Shown here: positions 17,523 through 27,400 of the stretch, in pieces
Layout: every line of letters starts with the position of its first letter
Position numbering within the stretch: position 1 is the stretch's first letter
Assembly: GCA_017521245.1 (NCBI GenBank)
Contig: JAFXDI010000004.1
Span: 1-42,818, forward strand
Reading direction: 5' to 3'
Source: Bacteroidales bacterium
GTDB taxonomy: Bacteria > Bacteroidota > Bacteroidia > Bacteroidales > G3-4614
Length of the DNA stretch: 42,818 bases
Translations under genes and position numbers: made by a program
The notes under the pieces: model-generated
What the model saw: the letters and a program-made list of their open reading frames with translations, nothing else
The model's database searches: none
What the model was told of the DNA's origin: nothing

Positions 17523-19013
17523 ATGATTTTAGGCACCGAAAATATCGTACTTATAGGTTCAATACTATTATTCGTAAGTATAATTGCAAGTAAATTCAGT
17601 TCCAAACTTGGCACCCCTACTCTTTTGCTTTTCCTTATGGTAGGTATGCTATTTGGAAGTGATGGTGTGGGTATTCAATTTGACTCTCCCGCTATCACTC
17701 AATTTATTGGTATGATTGCCCTAAGTATTATATTGTTCTCTGGCGGTATGGATACAAGAACAGATGATATTAAACCTGTTGCAGCAGAGGGTATTACTCT
17801 TGCCACAATAGGGGTATTGTTAACCGCAGGCATAACGGGAACGTTTATATACTATATTGCACAATTTATTGGAGTAAATCTGTCATTTCTTGAGTCTTTG
17901 CTACTTGCTTCTATTATGTCTTCAACCGACTCTGCTTCGGTATTCTCAATATTCAGTACAAAGAAACAAGGTCTTAAAGAGAATTTGCGTCCTCTCCTTG
18001 AGCTGGAGAGCGGAAGTAACGACCCTATGGCATATATCCTCACCATTGTACTTATTGGTATGATTAGTTCAGGAAATATGAATATAGGAGAGGCTGTCTT
18101 TATGTTCTTTACACAAATGATTGTGGGCGCTTTATCGGGTTATCTACTTGGACGTTTGACAGTAATCTCTATAAACAGAATAGACCTTAAAAATAAATCG
18201 TTATACTCTATATTGCTTTTAGCCTTAGTATTCTTTGTATTTGCCTTTACCGACTTTATTGGAGGTAACGGTTATTTGGCGGTTTACATAGCAGGTTTGG
18301 TTGTGGGTAACAACAAGATTTACAACAAAAGAACTCTTGTATCGTTCTTTGATGGTGTTGCTTGGTTGTTCCAAATAGTGATGTTCTTGACATTGGGATT
18401 ACTTGTAAATCCTCATGAGTTATGGGATATTGCAATATTTGGCTTAATCATTGCCTTCGTAATGATTTTTATTTCTCGCCCACTTGCTATTTTTGCAACT
18501 CTTGCTCCATTCCGCAAACTATCTCTCAAAGCTCGTTCATACGTTTCGTGGGTTGGATTAAGAGGAGCCGTTCCTATCATATTTGCCACCTATCCTATGG
18601 TTGAAGGTTTAGAGAATGCAAACATTATGTTTAATATTGCATTCTTTATAACCATTGTTTCACTTTTAACTCAAGGCACAACAGTAACATGGGTTGCTAA
18701 TCTTTTAGGGCTATCAACTAAGGCGGTGGAGAAAGGTTTTGATATTGCACTTCCTGATGAAGTTAAAGCAAAACTTACTGAACTAAAAGTTACCGAAGAG
18801 TTTTTGGTTAAGGGAAATACTCTTAAAGATATTAATCTTCCTAAAGATATTTTAGTTATGATGATTCGCCGAGGAGATAAATATATTGTTCCCCGCGGAG
18901 ATACCGAAATTATCATTAACGATATTCTGCTATTTATCAAAGAGGATGAGAGAGATGATAGCGAGTATCTAAAATCTCTTGAAATAAAGAAGTTTTTTAA
19001 AGGAGGAAAATAA
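17523..19013 (+). CDS. CPA1-type potassium/proton antiporter with C-terminal TrkA_C domain
   Basis: A 496-residue inner-membrane antiporter. Residues 1-395 form the Na+/H+ exchanger fold with about 12 membrane segments. Visible family blocks are GTPTLLLFLMVGMLFG, the discontinuous-helix region STDSASVFSIF, LESGSNDPMAYILT near 160-173 (carrying the ND-type ion-binding pair), and SWVGLRGAVPI near 341-351. Residues about 410-490 are a cytoplasmic TrkA_C/RCK_C ligand-binding domain (KGNTLKDINLPKDILVMMIRRG, IVPRGDTEI, DILLFI). This architecture matches the CvrA/NhaP2 class of K+/H+ antiporters, which protect against potassium or osmotic stress; the exact cation is inferred. It has its own promoter. 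Its stop codon directly abuts that of the convergent pflA. Confidence 0.92.
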   Translation: MILGTENIVLIGSILLFVSIIASKFSSKLGTPTLLLFLMVGMLFGSDGVGIQFDSPAITQFIGMIALSIILFSGGMDTRTDDIKPVAAEGITLATIGVLLTAGITGTFIYYIAQFIGVNLSFLESLLLASIMSSTDSASVFSIFSTKKQGLKENLRPLLELESGSNDPMAYILTIVLIGMISSGNMNIGEAVFMFFTQMIVGALSGYLLGRLTVISINRIDLKNKSLYSILLLALVFFVFAFTDFIGGNGYLAVYIAGLVVGNNKIYNKRTLVSFFDGVAWLFQIVMFLTLGLLVNPHELWDIAIFGLIIAFVMIFISRPLAIFATLAPFRKLSLKARSYVSWVGLRGAVPIIFATYPMVEGLENANIMFNIAFFITIVSLLTQGTTVTWVANLLGLSTKAVEKGFDIALPDEVKAKLTELKVTEEFLVKGNTLKDINLPKDILVMMIRRGDKYIVPRGDTEIIINDILLFIKEDERDDSEYLKSLEIKKFFKGGK

Positions 19014-19739
19014 TTAAGAAACATTCGTTTCTTCTATCTTTTTTATCTCTGCAATTCGCTCTTTCCTGAGAGGCTCAACGCCTTCTAATGGATAAGAAAT
19101 ACCTAACTCTTTATATTTGAATACTCCTAATGTATGATAGGGCAACCACTCTATCTTCTCAACTACGCTATATGGTTTCAGATACTCTATTAAACTTTTT
19201 ATAGAGTTATCATTATCTGTGAGGGTTGGTACCACAACGTGGCGTATCCATGTGGGTATATTTCTGCGTTGTAATTCATCTAAGAAACGGAGTGTTGCAC
19301 TTCCGTCACTTCCGCATACTTTTTTACACAACTCAGCATCAAGAGCCTTTATATCTAAAAGTACAAGGTCTGTATAGTCCAACACCGATAGAGTCTTCCC
19401 TGTTATTATAGAGCCTGCCGTATCGAGAGCCGTATGTACTCCTGCCTCCCTACACAATCTAAAATACTCTCTTACAAATTCAGGTTGCATCAAAGGCTCT
19501 CCCCCTGTCAGTGTCACTCCCCCGCTCTTTATAAAGTTTTTATATCGCATTGCCTCATCAAAGAGTTGACTTGGAGTATATTCATATTTTGTTATTGCAT
19601 GAGCATCCCACGTATCGGGGTTATGACAATATGCACAACGCAAGGGGCATCCTTGAAGGAAGGTTACAAAACGAATTCCGGGACCATCTACGGTCCCGAA
19701 ACTCTCTATTGAATGTATTTTGCCAACTATCTTGTTCAT
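19014..19739 (-). CDS. pflA: Pyruvate formate-lyase activating enzyme (radical SAM)
   Basis: Installs the glycyl radical on PflB using a [4Fe-4S] cluster and S-adenosylmethionine. The 241 residues are the normal length. The cluster motif is C31-x3-C35-x2-C38 (QGCPLRCAYCHNPDTW), the SAM-contact motif GGEP is at 79-82, and the N-terminal GTVDGPGIRFVTFLQG block is characteristic of PFL activases. The gene starts 6 bp after the pflB stop and is cotranscribed with it. Its own stop (complement of 19014-19016) immediately adjoins the stop of the convergent antiporter gene at 19011-19013, leaving no intergenic space. The enzyme is cytoplasmic and oxygen-sensitive, which fits an anaerobe. Confidence 0.95.
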   Translation of the reverse strand: MNKIVGKIHSIESFGTVDGPGIRFVTFLQGCPLRCAYCHNPDTWDAHAITKYEYTPSQLFDEAMRYKNFIKSGGVTLTGGEPLMQPEFVREYFRLCREAGVHTALDTAGSIITGKTLSVLDYTDLVLLDIKALDAELCKKVCGSDGSATLRFLDELQRRNIPTWIRHVVVPTLTDNDNSIKSLIEYLKPYSVVEKIEWLPYHTLGVFKYKELGISYPLEGVEPLRKERIAEIKKIEETNVS

Positions 19740-19745
19740 CTACTA

Positions 19746-21986
19746 TTACATAGATTGGTTGATAGTTCTTGAAATAACGTCTAATTGTTGCTCTTTTGTT
19801 AGTTTTACAAAGTTTACAGCATATCCTGATACACGAATTGTTAATTGTGGGTATTTCTCAGGATGCTCCATTGCATCAATCAAAAGAGATGAATCAAATA
19901 CGTTTACATTTAGGTGTTGTCCTCCTGTTGGAGTGAAGTATCCGTCAAGTAATCCAACAAGGTTGTTTACTCTCACTTCGTTCTCTTTTCCTAATGCAGC
20001 AGGAGATATTGCAAATGTATATGATATTCCATCGTGTGCGTGTTGGAATGGAAGTTTTGCCACCGATGCCAATGCCGCTACAGCACCTTTTATGTCGCGT
20101 CCGTTCATTGGGTTTGCACCGGGTGCAAATGGAGTTCCTCCTTGACGTCCGTCAGGTGTTGAACCTGTCTTCTTACCATACACAACATTACTTGTAATTG
20201 TAAGGATTGATTGTGTTGGAGTTGCGTTGCGATATGTTTCGTGTTGACGCAAGTACTCCATAAAACGCTCAGTTATATCAACTGCAATCTTATCTGTTGC
20301 ATCGCAGTTGTTTCCAAAAGGAACATAGTCGCCTTCACGCTCAAATCCTACTGCCAAACCACGCTCATCGCGAATTACTTTTACTTTGCAATCGCGTATT
20401 GCTGCCAATGAGTCGGCAACGATTGACAATCCTGCAATTCCTGTTGCACGAATACGCTCCACACGTCCGTCATGCAAACTCATCTCAAATGCCTCGTATG
20501 CATATTTATCGTGCATATAGTGAATTATCTTCAATGCGTTTACATATACTTTTGCCAACCAACGCATCATTTGTGAGTATTTACGCATTACCTCATCGTA
20601 ATCAAGATACTCGCTTGTGATTGGCTCAAAACGTGGTGCTACCTGAACTCCGCTTATCTCATCGCGTCCACCATTGATTGCATACAACAGACATTTTGCA
20701 AGGTTTGCTCTTGCACCAAAGTATTGCATCTGCTTTCCTATCTTCATAGGAGATACACAACATGCAATTCCGTAATCATCACCATACTCAACACGCATTA
20801 AGTCATCGTTCTCGTATTGGATAGCAGATGTATCAATTGATACCTTTGCACAATATTTCTTCCAGTTCTCTGGCAATCTCTCAGCCCAAAGCACTGTTAA
20901 GTTTGGCTCTGGTGCAGGACCAAGATTGTAAAGTGTGTGAAGGTAGCGATAACATGATTTTGTTACCAATGTTCTACCATCAAGTCCCATACCACCTAAC
21001 GACTCAGTTACCCATACAGGATCTCCTGAGAATAGGTCGTTATATTCGGGAGTACGCAAGAAACGTACTATACGAAGTTTGATAATCATTTGATCAACCA
21101 ACTCTTGAGCCTCCTCTTCGGTTAGTTTTCCTTCACGAATATCTTTTTCAATATATATATCCAAGAATGTTGCTGTACGTCCTATTGACATTGCTGCTCC
21201 GTCTTGATCTTTTACCGCAGCCAAATATGCCAAATATACGAATTGCACAGCCTCACGTGCATCTTTTGCCGGACGTGTTACATCAAATCCGTAACCAGCA
21301 CACATCTTCTCAAAATCCTTTAATGCTTTGATTTGCTCACTTACCTCCTCACGACTACGGATTGTCTCCTCAGTAATCTCTTGGATGTCCAAGCGTTTCT
21401 GGAAGTGTTTTTTCTCTGCTATAAGGATTGCTGTTCCGTACAGAGCAACACGGCGGTAGTCACCAATGATACGTCCACGACCATAAGCATCAGGAAGTCC
21501 TGTGATGATTGCCGAACGACGTGCCTCTAACATCTCCTCAGTGTATGCCGAGAATACTCCTTCGTTATGAGTTTTACGATATTTTGTAAATATCTCTTTA
21601 GTCATAGGATCGAGTTCATATCCGTATGCATTCAAACTATTCTCCACCATACGAATTCCTCCTTTAGGGAAGATTCCGCGTTTAAGAGGAGCATCTGTTT
21701 GAAGTCCTACTACTACCTCATTCTCTTTATCAATGTATCCAGGTCCGTATGTTGTAATTGTTTGAGGAAGTTTTGTCTCGGCATCATAAACGCCACGCTC
21801 ACGCTCCTCCTTAAACATCTCTGTTAGTTTGTTCCATACTTTGCGAGTCTTTTCTGATGATGGCACCAAGAAACTCTCATCACCTTCGTAAGGAGTGTAG
21901 TTTGATTGAATAAAGTCGCGAACATTTATCTCATCGCGCCAAACATCACCCTTAAAACCTGTCCAATTGTCATTACTATACTTCAT
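19746..21986 (-). CDS. pflB: Formate C-acetyltransferase (pyruvate formate-lyase)
   Basis: Converts pyruvate and CoA to acetyl-CoA and formate, the non-oxidative pyruvate route of anaerobes. The 746 residues match bona fide PflB (about 750). The catalytic pair is Cys409-Cys410 ([10 protein letters not shown]), and the radical glycine is Gly721 in RVSGYAVNF, 25 residues from the C-terminus. These together separate PFL from glycerol dehydratase-like and other glycyl radical enzymes, which lack the double Cys. It is followed by its activase at 6 bp. A TTTG-N20-TAATTTTG promoter lies about 60-91 bp upstream. Confidence 0.97.
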   Translation of the reverse strand: MKYSNDNWTGFKGDVWRDEINVRDFIQSNYTPYEGDESFLVPSSEKTRKVWNKLTEMFKEERERGVYDAETKLPQTITTYGPGYIDKENEVVVGLQTDAPLKRGIFPKGGIRMVENSLNAYGYELDPMTKEIFTKYRKTHNEGVFSAYTEEMLEARRSAIITGLPDAYGRGRIIGDYRRVALYGTAILIAEKKHFQKRLDIQEITEETIRSREEVSEQIKALKDFEKMCAGYGFDVTRPAKDAREAVQFVYLAYLAAVKDQDGAAMSIGRTATFLDIYIEKDIREGKLTEEEAQELVDQMIIKLRIVRFLRTPEYNDLFSGDPVWVTESLGGMGLDGRTLVTKSCYRYLHTLYNLGPAPEPNLTVLWAERLPENWKKYCAKVSIDTSAIQYENDDLMRVEYGDDYGIACCVSPMKIGKQMQYFGARANLAKCLLYAINGGRDEISGVQVAPRFEPITSEYLDYDEVMRKYSQMMRWLAKVYVNALKIIHYMHDKYAYEAFEMSLHDGRVERIRATGIAGLSIVADSLAAIRDCKVKVIRDERGLAVGFEREGDYVPFGNNCDATDKIAVDITERFMEYLRQHETYRNATPTQSILTITSNVVYGKKTGSTPDGRQGGTPFAPGANPMNGRDIKGAVAALASVAKLPFQHAHDGISYTFAISPAALGKENEVRVNNLVGLLDGYFTPTGGQHLNVNVFDSSLLIDAMEHPEKYPQLTIRVSGYAVNFVKLTKEQQLDVISRTINQSM

Positions 21987-22045
21987 AAGTATTCAATTTT
22001 TCCTTGAAAAATGTTTATATTTTCTCTTTTTTTTGTTTTCAAGTG

Positions 22046-22077
22046 CAAAATTACTACAAATTATCCATAGCAACAAA
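22046..22077 (-). promoter_or_regulatory. Promoter of pflB-pflA
   Basis: The minus strand reads TTTG (22077-22074), a 20-bp spacer and TAATTTTG (22053-22046), matching the Bacteroidetes promoter with a spacer one base longer than usual. No redox-regulator site was recognised. Confidence 0.6.
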
Positions 22078-22101
22078 CTATACTGATGTTTTAACTAAAA
22101 A

Positions 22102-24420
22102 CTAAAACGGATAACCTATTGCAAAGTGAAGACCTAAACTATCTTTGAATTTGGGCATATTATAATATCCACTCTTGCCTGTATCGTATGGTGCATGAAG
22201 ACCTATTCCCAAGTCAAGGCGGAGTACTATCACTGACAAGTCGTAACGGATACCGAATCCTGTTCCTAAGGCTATATCTTTTAAGAATGTTTTTCCCTCA
22301 AGTTTTCCTCCGGGTCTGAGTGGATCGTCTTGCAACAACCAGATGTTTCCTGCATCAAGAAATAGTGCAAACTGTAATCCTCCAAATATTTTTAATCGCA
22401 TCTCAACGTTTGCCTCCAACTTAAAGTTTGCTGTTTGGTCAAAATAGTAGTTGGGATTATCGGTATTGGGGCGATAACTTCCCGGACCTAATGAACGCAC
22501 CGTAAAGGCTCTGATACTATTTGCTCCTCCTATATAGAACTGCTCGCGATATGGCATTACTGTTGAGTTACTATATGCGTGTCCTGCTCCTATAAGAAAA
22601 CGTGATACCAACCAATTCTCCCCCCACAATTTGCGCGAATATTTAAACTCAAACTGACCTTTCACAAATTGTGAGAATTGGTTTCCAAAGAGTTTCTTCT
22701 CTCCCTCTATTCCGCACATACGCCCTATACCATCAATTAGGTTTCCTGCTTGAGTTGCCTCTAATCTTAAGTATATTTTATTTGCATCCGCCTTACCAAA
22801 CAACTTGGTATAGGTATAGGCGTACCGCATCATTGGAATGAACTGATCACGAAAACTTAGTGCTATTGCAGGGTTTTCGTTTAGGGTTGTTTCAAACGAT
22901 GAACTTGTATTTAGGAGTTTGTTATATACCAGCTTAAATGGATTGAATGTATGCGTTGATGACAACGATGTTGAGAAGTTATACTCCATGGCTGCATCAA
23001 ATGAGAACATTCTAAAATACTTTGGTCTGTTCAATATGCTTGTTCCCAACTCAAATTTTGTTGTTGAGAGATACTTTCTCTGCTTTGTCAATTTCTTGGA
23101 TAATAACAAACGAGGGAAGAGCAACGATACCCTTGCTCCAAATTCGTAAGAGTTCATCAAAGCCGAGTTCTCTACGCGGTTTGCACCTGTTTGCCACTCG
23201 TATGCACCATTCAGTTTTACGGTTAATTTCTCTGCCCCACCAAATATATTGTTGTGAGATATAGAGAAGTCGGCACCGGGACCTAAGAAACTATTTGATT
23301 TTGACGTTACGTTTAGACCAAACTCCGCCTCAAGAGGTTTACCCATCACTAAATTGATTTTAAAATCAAGGGTGTCTGAATTTAAGGTATCGGTTAGTAT
23401 GGGCAATATCTGTACCTTGCTAAAGACTCCTGTTCTACTTAGATTGCTCTGAGTAAGTCGTTGGTCTTGCAATGAACATATTCTTCCTGTTCGCATTTGA
23501 ACATTACGTCTGATTAATCCATACTTTACCCTCTTTGGAGTTTGATATGTTATATTTATGTTTCGTGATGTTTTACCTCGTTTTGAGTAGAGGGTATCTA
23601 TCTCTCCCACACCTTTTACACTCTCAATATAGACATCTATCTTTCCTGTTTTATATTGGCGAAGTGCCATAGGCGGTATATCTTTCTGAAGTATCATTTT
23701 AATATCCACCTCATATCGATTTTGTGTAGTATCTACCAAGAAGTGCAGATAGTCGGAACGGAAAAAGTAGAACCCATTATCTCGCAACACTGAGGTTATT
23801 CTATCACGCTCCATATTAAGGGTATCGGTATTATACTGCTTGCCTTTTTGTATAAACGATGTGGCTTTTAAACTATCAATCATTGTTGTTAGTTTATCCT
23901 CAGGAGAGGGATAGTATATCTCATCATACTTCCACCCTTTTGCAACGTCAACCGTATATGATATTTTCACTTTCTTTGGATCACGTTTTTTTGGCAGCAG
24001 TTGATAGGTTGCTTCGGAGTTGAAGTATCCCATATTCTGAAGTTTACTCTCAACTAATTTCATTCGCATTTGCGGACTTACTGTTGAGATTAATACAGGC
24101 TCTTTTGCAAACTGTTCGTAAAACCAATGCTTAAATCCTTTATCTTTTGTTGGTTTACAATATTGGTATATCAATATTCCGAACGGGAATGGCGAACGCA
24201 CGTAAGGAGAGAATAGAGGATTGTTTGGTTTTACGCTCAAATCCTCTTTTACCTCGCTTTTGGCATCCGATGTTATATCTGCTCCCTGAGTTGATAATAT
24301 ATTCATCTTTTTCACACCAACATAGAGTTGTTCACCTTCGCCCAACCTTGATGTGGTTGAGCAAGATGTTGCAATCATTATTAATGCTGCTATATAGATG
24401 ATATATTTACACTTTCTCAT
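22102..24420 (-). CDS. tamL: TamL: TamA-like Omp85 outer-membrane lipoprotein
   Basis: This is the outer-membrane barrel of the translocation and assembly module. The 772 residues begin with a lipoprotein signal ending MIATSC (Cys20); a lipidated TamA relative is the Bacteroidetes form known as TamL. POTRA-like repeats fill about 30-370 (for example VKISYTVDVAKGWKYDEI and DRITSVLRDNGFYFFRSDYL). A 16-strand Omp85 barrel follows, with the surface-antigen motifs PYREQFYIGGANSIRAFTVRSLGPG and LFLDAGNIWLL, and the chain ends in Phe (IGYPF). The start ATG overlaps the tamB stop by 4 nt (ATGA), so the two are translationally coupled. With TamB it probably moves lipids or assembles outer-membrane proteins. 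BamA is an alternative, but the TamB partner and lipobox argue against it. Confidence 0.9.
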   Translation of the reverse strand: MRKCKYIIYIAALIMIATSCSTTSRLGEGEQLYVGVKKMNILSTQGADITSDAKSEVKEDLSVKPNNPLFSPYVRSPFPFGILIYQYCKPTKDKGFKHWFYEQFAKEPVLISTVSPQMRMKLVESKLQNMGYFNSEATYQLLPKKRDPKKVKISYTVDVAKGWKYDEIYYPSPEDKLTTMIDSLKATSFIQKGKQYNTDTLNMERDRITSVLRDNGFYFFRSDYLHFLVDTTQNRYEVDIKMILQKDIPPMALRQYKTGKIDVYIESVKGVGEIDTLYSKRGKTSRNINITYQTPKRVKYGLIRRNVQMRTGRICSLQDQRLTQSNLSRTGVFSKVQILPILTDTLNSDTLDFKINLVMGKPLEAEFGLNVTSKSNSFLGPGADFSISHNNIFGGAEKLTVKLNGAYEWQTGANRVENSALMNSYEFGARVSLLFPRLLLSKKLTKQRKYLSTTKFELGTSILNRPKYFRMFSFDAAMEYNFSTSLSSTHTFNPFKLVYNKLLNTSSSFETTLNENPAIALSFRDQFIPMMRYAYTYTKLFGKADANKIYLRLEATQAGNLIDGIGRMCGIEGEKKLFGNQFSQFVKGQFEFKYSRKLWGENWLVSRFLIGAGHAYSNSTVMPYREQFYIGGANSIRAFTVRSLGPGSYRPNTDNPNYYFDQTANFKLEANVEMRLKIFGGLQFALFLDAGNIWLLQDDPLRPGGKLEGKTFLKDIALGTGFGIRYDLSVIVLRLDLGIGLHAPYDTGKSGYYNMPKFKDSLGLHFAIGYPF

Positions 24421-27400
24421 TTCTCTTCTTCTGTTTTTGAAGCCTCTTCACTCTTCTCTTTTGTCTCTTTTGCTTTTTGTCTCTCTGTTCGTTTTTGAGC
24501 CACCTTCTCTTTGCGTCCTGTTATTTGGAATAGTTCCTTTAACTTTACCACCTGTTTGCGAACGGCAAAACCTACTCCATATTCACTTATATTACCCTCT
24601 AATATATCATTCGTTGATGAACGGAAAAGTTTTAGAAGCATATTATCTCGAGAGTCTAATTGATACTCCAACGACACATCTCCCAATATACTTTGTGCAA
24701 CCTCATCGGGCGACAAATCGGGATTATAGGAGCCTCCGACAGAGACCTTTAATCTATCATTCAAAAGGCTCTTTGAGAACTCATACGAGTAGTCCAACGA
24801 GGACTCTCCAGCTGCCGAAGTGTAACTATCAACTCCAAAAGTTAAATCAACGTTTTTAAGAGTTTTGTTTGCCCACTGATTTAACTCTTTTGACAAGAAT
24901 GAGCCTAATGCAGTATTTGCATCAAAGTTTGACTCCGTTCCTGAAACACCGGTATAGGTGTTATACAAAAGCATAGAGAGAGCCTGCTCTGAGCGTTGGT
25001 CTTCACTCATTGATGCCAACTCGTTACTTATTGTCATATCCTCCGGAGCAGTAAGATCAAAGGTCAGGTCTAAATCTTCAAGGCTGTTTTTTATTCCTAT
25101 CTGAACATAGAAGTTTACCATATTACTTGCACCACCTTGATTTACTGTTGCCCTCACTTTGTTTTGGGCAGTTATATTCATTGTTGGATCAGCAATATCT
25201 CCGTTCCACTCTATATAACTTCCATCATCTATTGTAAACACCTTAGTGGCTACAACAGGCAATGAGTAGCGGACTGTTCCTTTCATAATGTTATATTTAC
25301 CTGTAAACTGGGTATCTCCTAACATATTCATTGTATATAGCAACTCTCCTCCCCCTTGTATATCTATTCCCGATTTTGCATCAGGGGTTAAATTTACCGC
25401 AACTTTTACTGCCTGTCCTATTGATATACCAACCGACATATCTACTCCCCAATGAACATTTTGTTTTACCTCTACCTCATCTTGATTTATTGTATCGTTA
25501 AAGGCTGTAAATGTTACCAAACTTGATACATCTTCTTGTTGAGCCATTCCACCATCACGCATGGTGTATGTAAGTTCTGTTCCGTTGAGCAGGGCAACAT
25601 TACCGCCTAATGTCAGATTATTTAAATATCCTTGTATTACCAAGAACATATCACTGAACGCCTTACCATAAACGAGTGTTTTGTTGTTCTTCTTTACGTT
25701 TATAAGTTGAAACTCACTTGCAGTAATCAATATATCACTTCTTATCTTACCAAAGTCCGACAAAGTCTCCTTTATATTACCCAACGCTACGCTTCCCTCA
25801 AGCAGCATAGGTTGTTTGTTTGGTCCCGACATACCAAAGTTGTACATGGTTATGGTATTATCCTTCATGGTTATCTTTTCGGGCGAGAGGGTAAAGGTTG
25901 TTCCTATTGAAGGGAGAGTCATATCTACATCTTGGAATTGCAAGAATCCGTTCATATTTATTGCCTCTTGCGAACCAACAAGAGAGAAATCTCCGTTTAA
26001 TTCGCCTGTGAGTTTCATCAGGTCGGCTGGAATAAATGGATTTACCGACAAGAATGGTAACTCATCAATCGTAAGTTTAAGTTTCATCTCATCTTCATTA
26101 GAAGGATTATATTTTCCTCCAAGTTTTACAACCTCTTTATCATTAAGATTTAGAGATAGAGCTACACGTTGTCCTCCCTCCTCTAATGCTACATATCCTG
26201 CTTTAAAATTTAAATCACCCACACATCCACCCTCATATATCAACGAATCAATTGCTAAATCGCCTTTTACTCCAAAATGTTTGGGGTTTAGATTTACACC
26301 TAAATCAGCAGAGAGTACACCCTCAACCTTAGGAGATAGAGGATAGAGTTTTAACATTGATGCTATATCGAGTTGCTGTAACTTTACAAAGAGTTGATTT
26401 TTGGTTGTATCTTGTCCCGATTTTAATGATACAAGTTTTTCGCCTGAGGTTAATTGAAAATCGGCATCTACTCTACCTTTATTGGATAGAGATATATAGT
26501 TGCCATCATTAACCCTGAACTCTCTATATCCGAGTATCGGTTTTGGCGTTACCATTGAGAATGAGAGCAAAGTGGAATCAAGCAGAACCTTACCTCCAAA
26601 GTCAAATCCAGAGTTGTACTTACTATCTGTTTGTAAACAATTTATTGTTAAACTATTATCTACCGCACCGCCAAAGAGTTTAATTGAGCCGCCTCTTGTT
26701 TCGCCACTCTTTATTCCGCCAACCAAGAGTTCATACTCAAGAGTTTCATCATTTTGATTTAGATTTGCGCATATACTATCAATCGATGCCTCGCCTTGAG
26801 TGAGCGAATATATACCCGATTTTAGATATACAGGATCTTTGCTATTTGATGAGAAATCTAATTGTGCCAAGCCTAATGTAATTCCGTTTCTCTTTAAGAG
26901 AGCCGATACTATTGGGTTATCCGAAAGTGAGAAAGAGAGACTACATGAGGGCATCCTCCTCTTTATATGGTCAATATTAAACCTTAGAGAATCGGTTTGA
27001 CTCTTTGCCTCAACAATTACCGAATCAACTGCCGATATAAAATTATTTAATGATTGAGGTGCAACGAAACTTAGATACAATCCTTGAGCCTCAACATTTG
27101 CATCTATCCGTGTTGTATCGGCAGATATATCCATATTTAATCCCGGCAATGTTCGTTTTGCTCCATACATACGAACTACGGTTTTGCCAACACCTCCTTT
27201 TATGGAGTATATTCCCATAGTGTCGGCAGAGGCTGAAACATTTACACTTGAGACTAAAGAGAAGTTATCTTGCAAGAAATTAAGATTTTGCAAATCAAGA
27301 TTGGGTATATCTCCATTGATATTGACAGTCTGTTTCTGCTCCGAAAGCAAGCCTTGAAGCGTCAACGACATTTTTGCATCCCGACAGTTACTTACAATTG

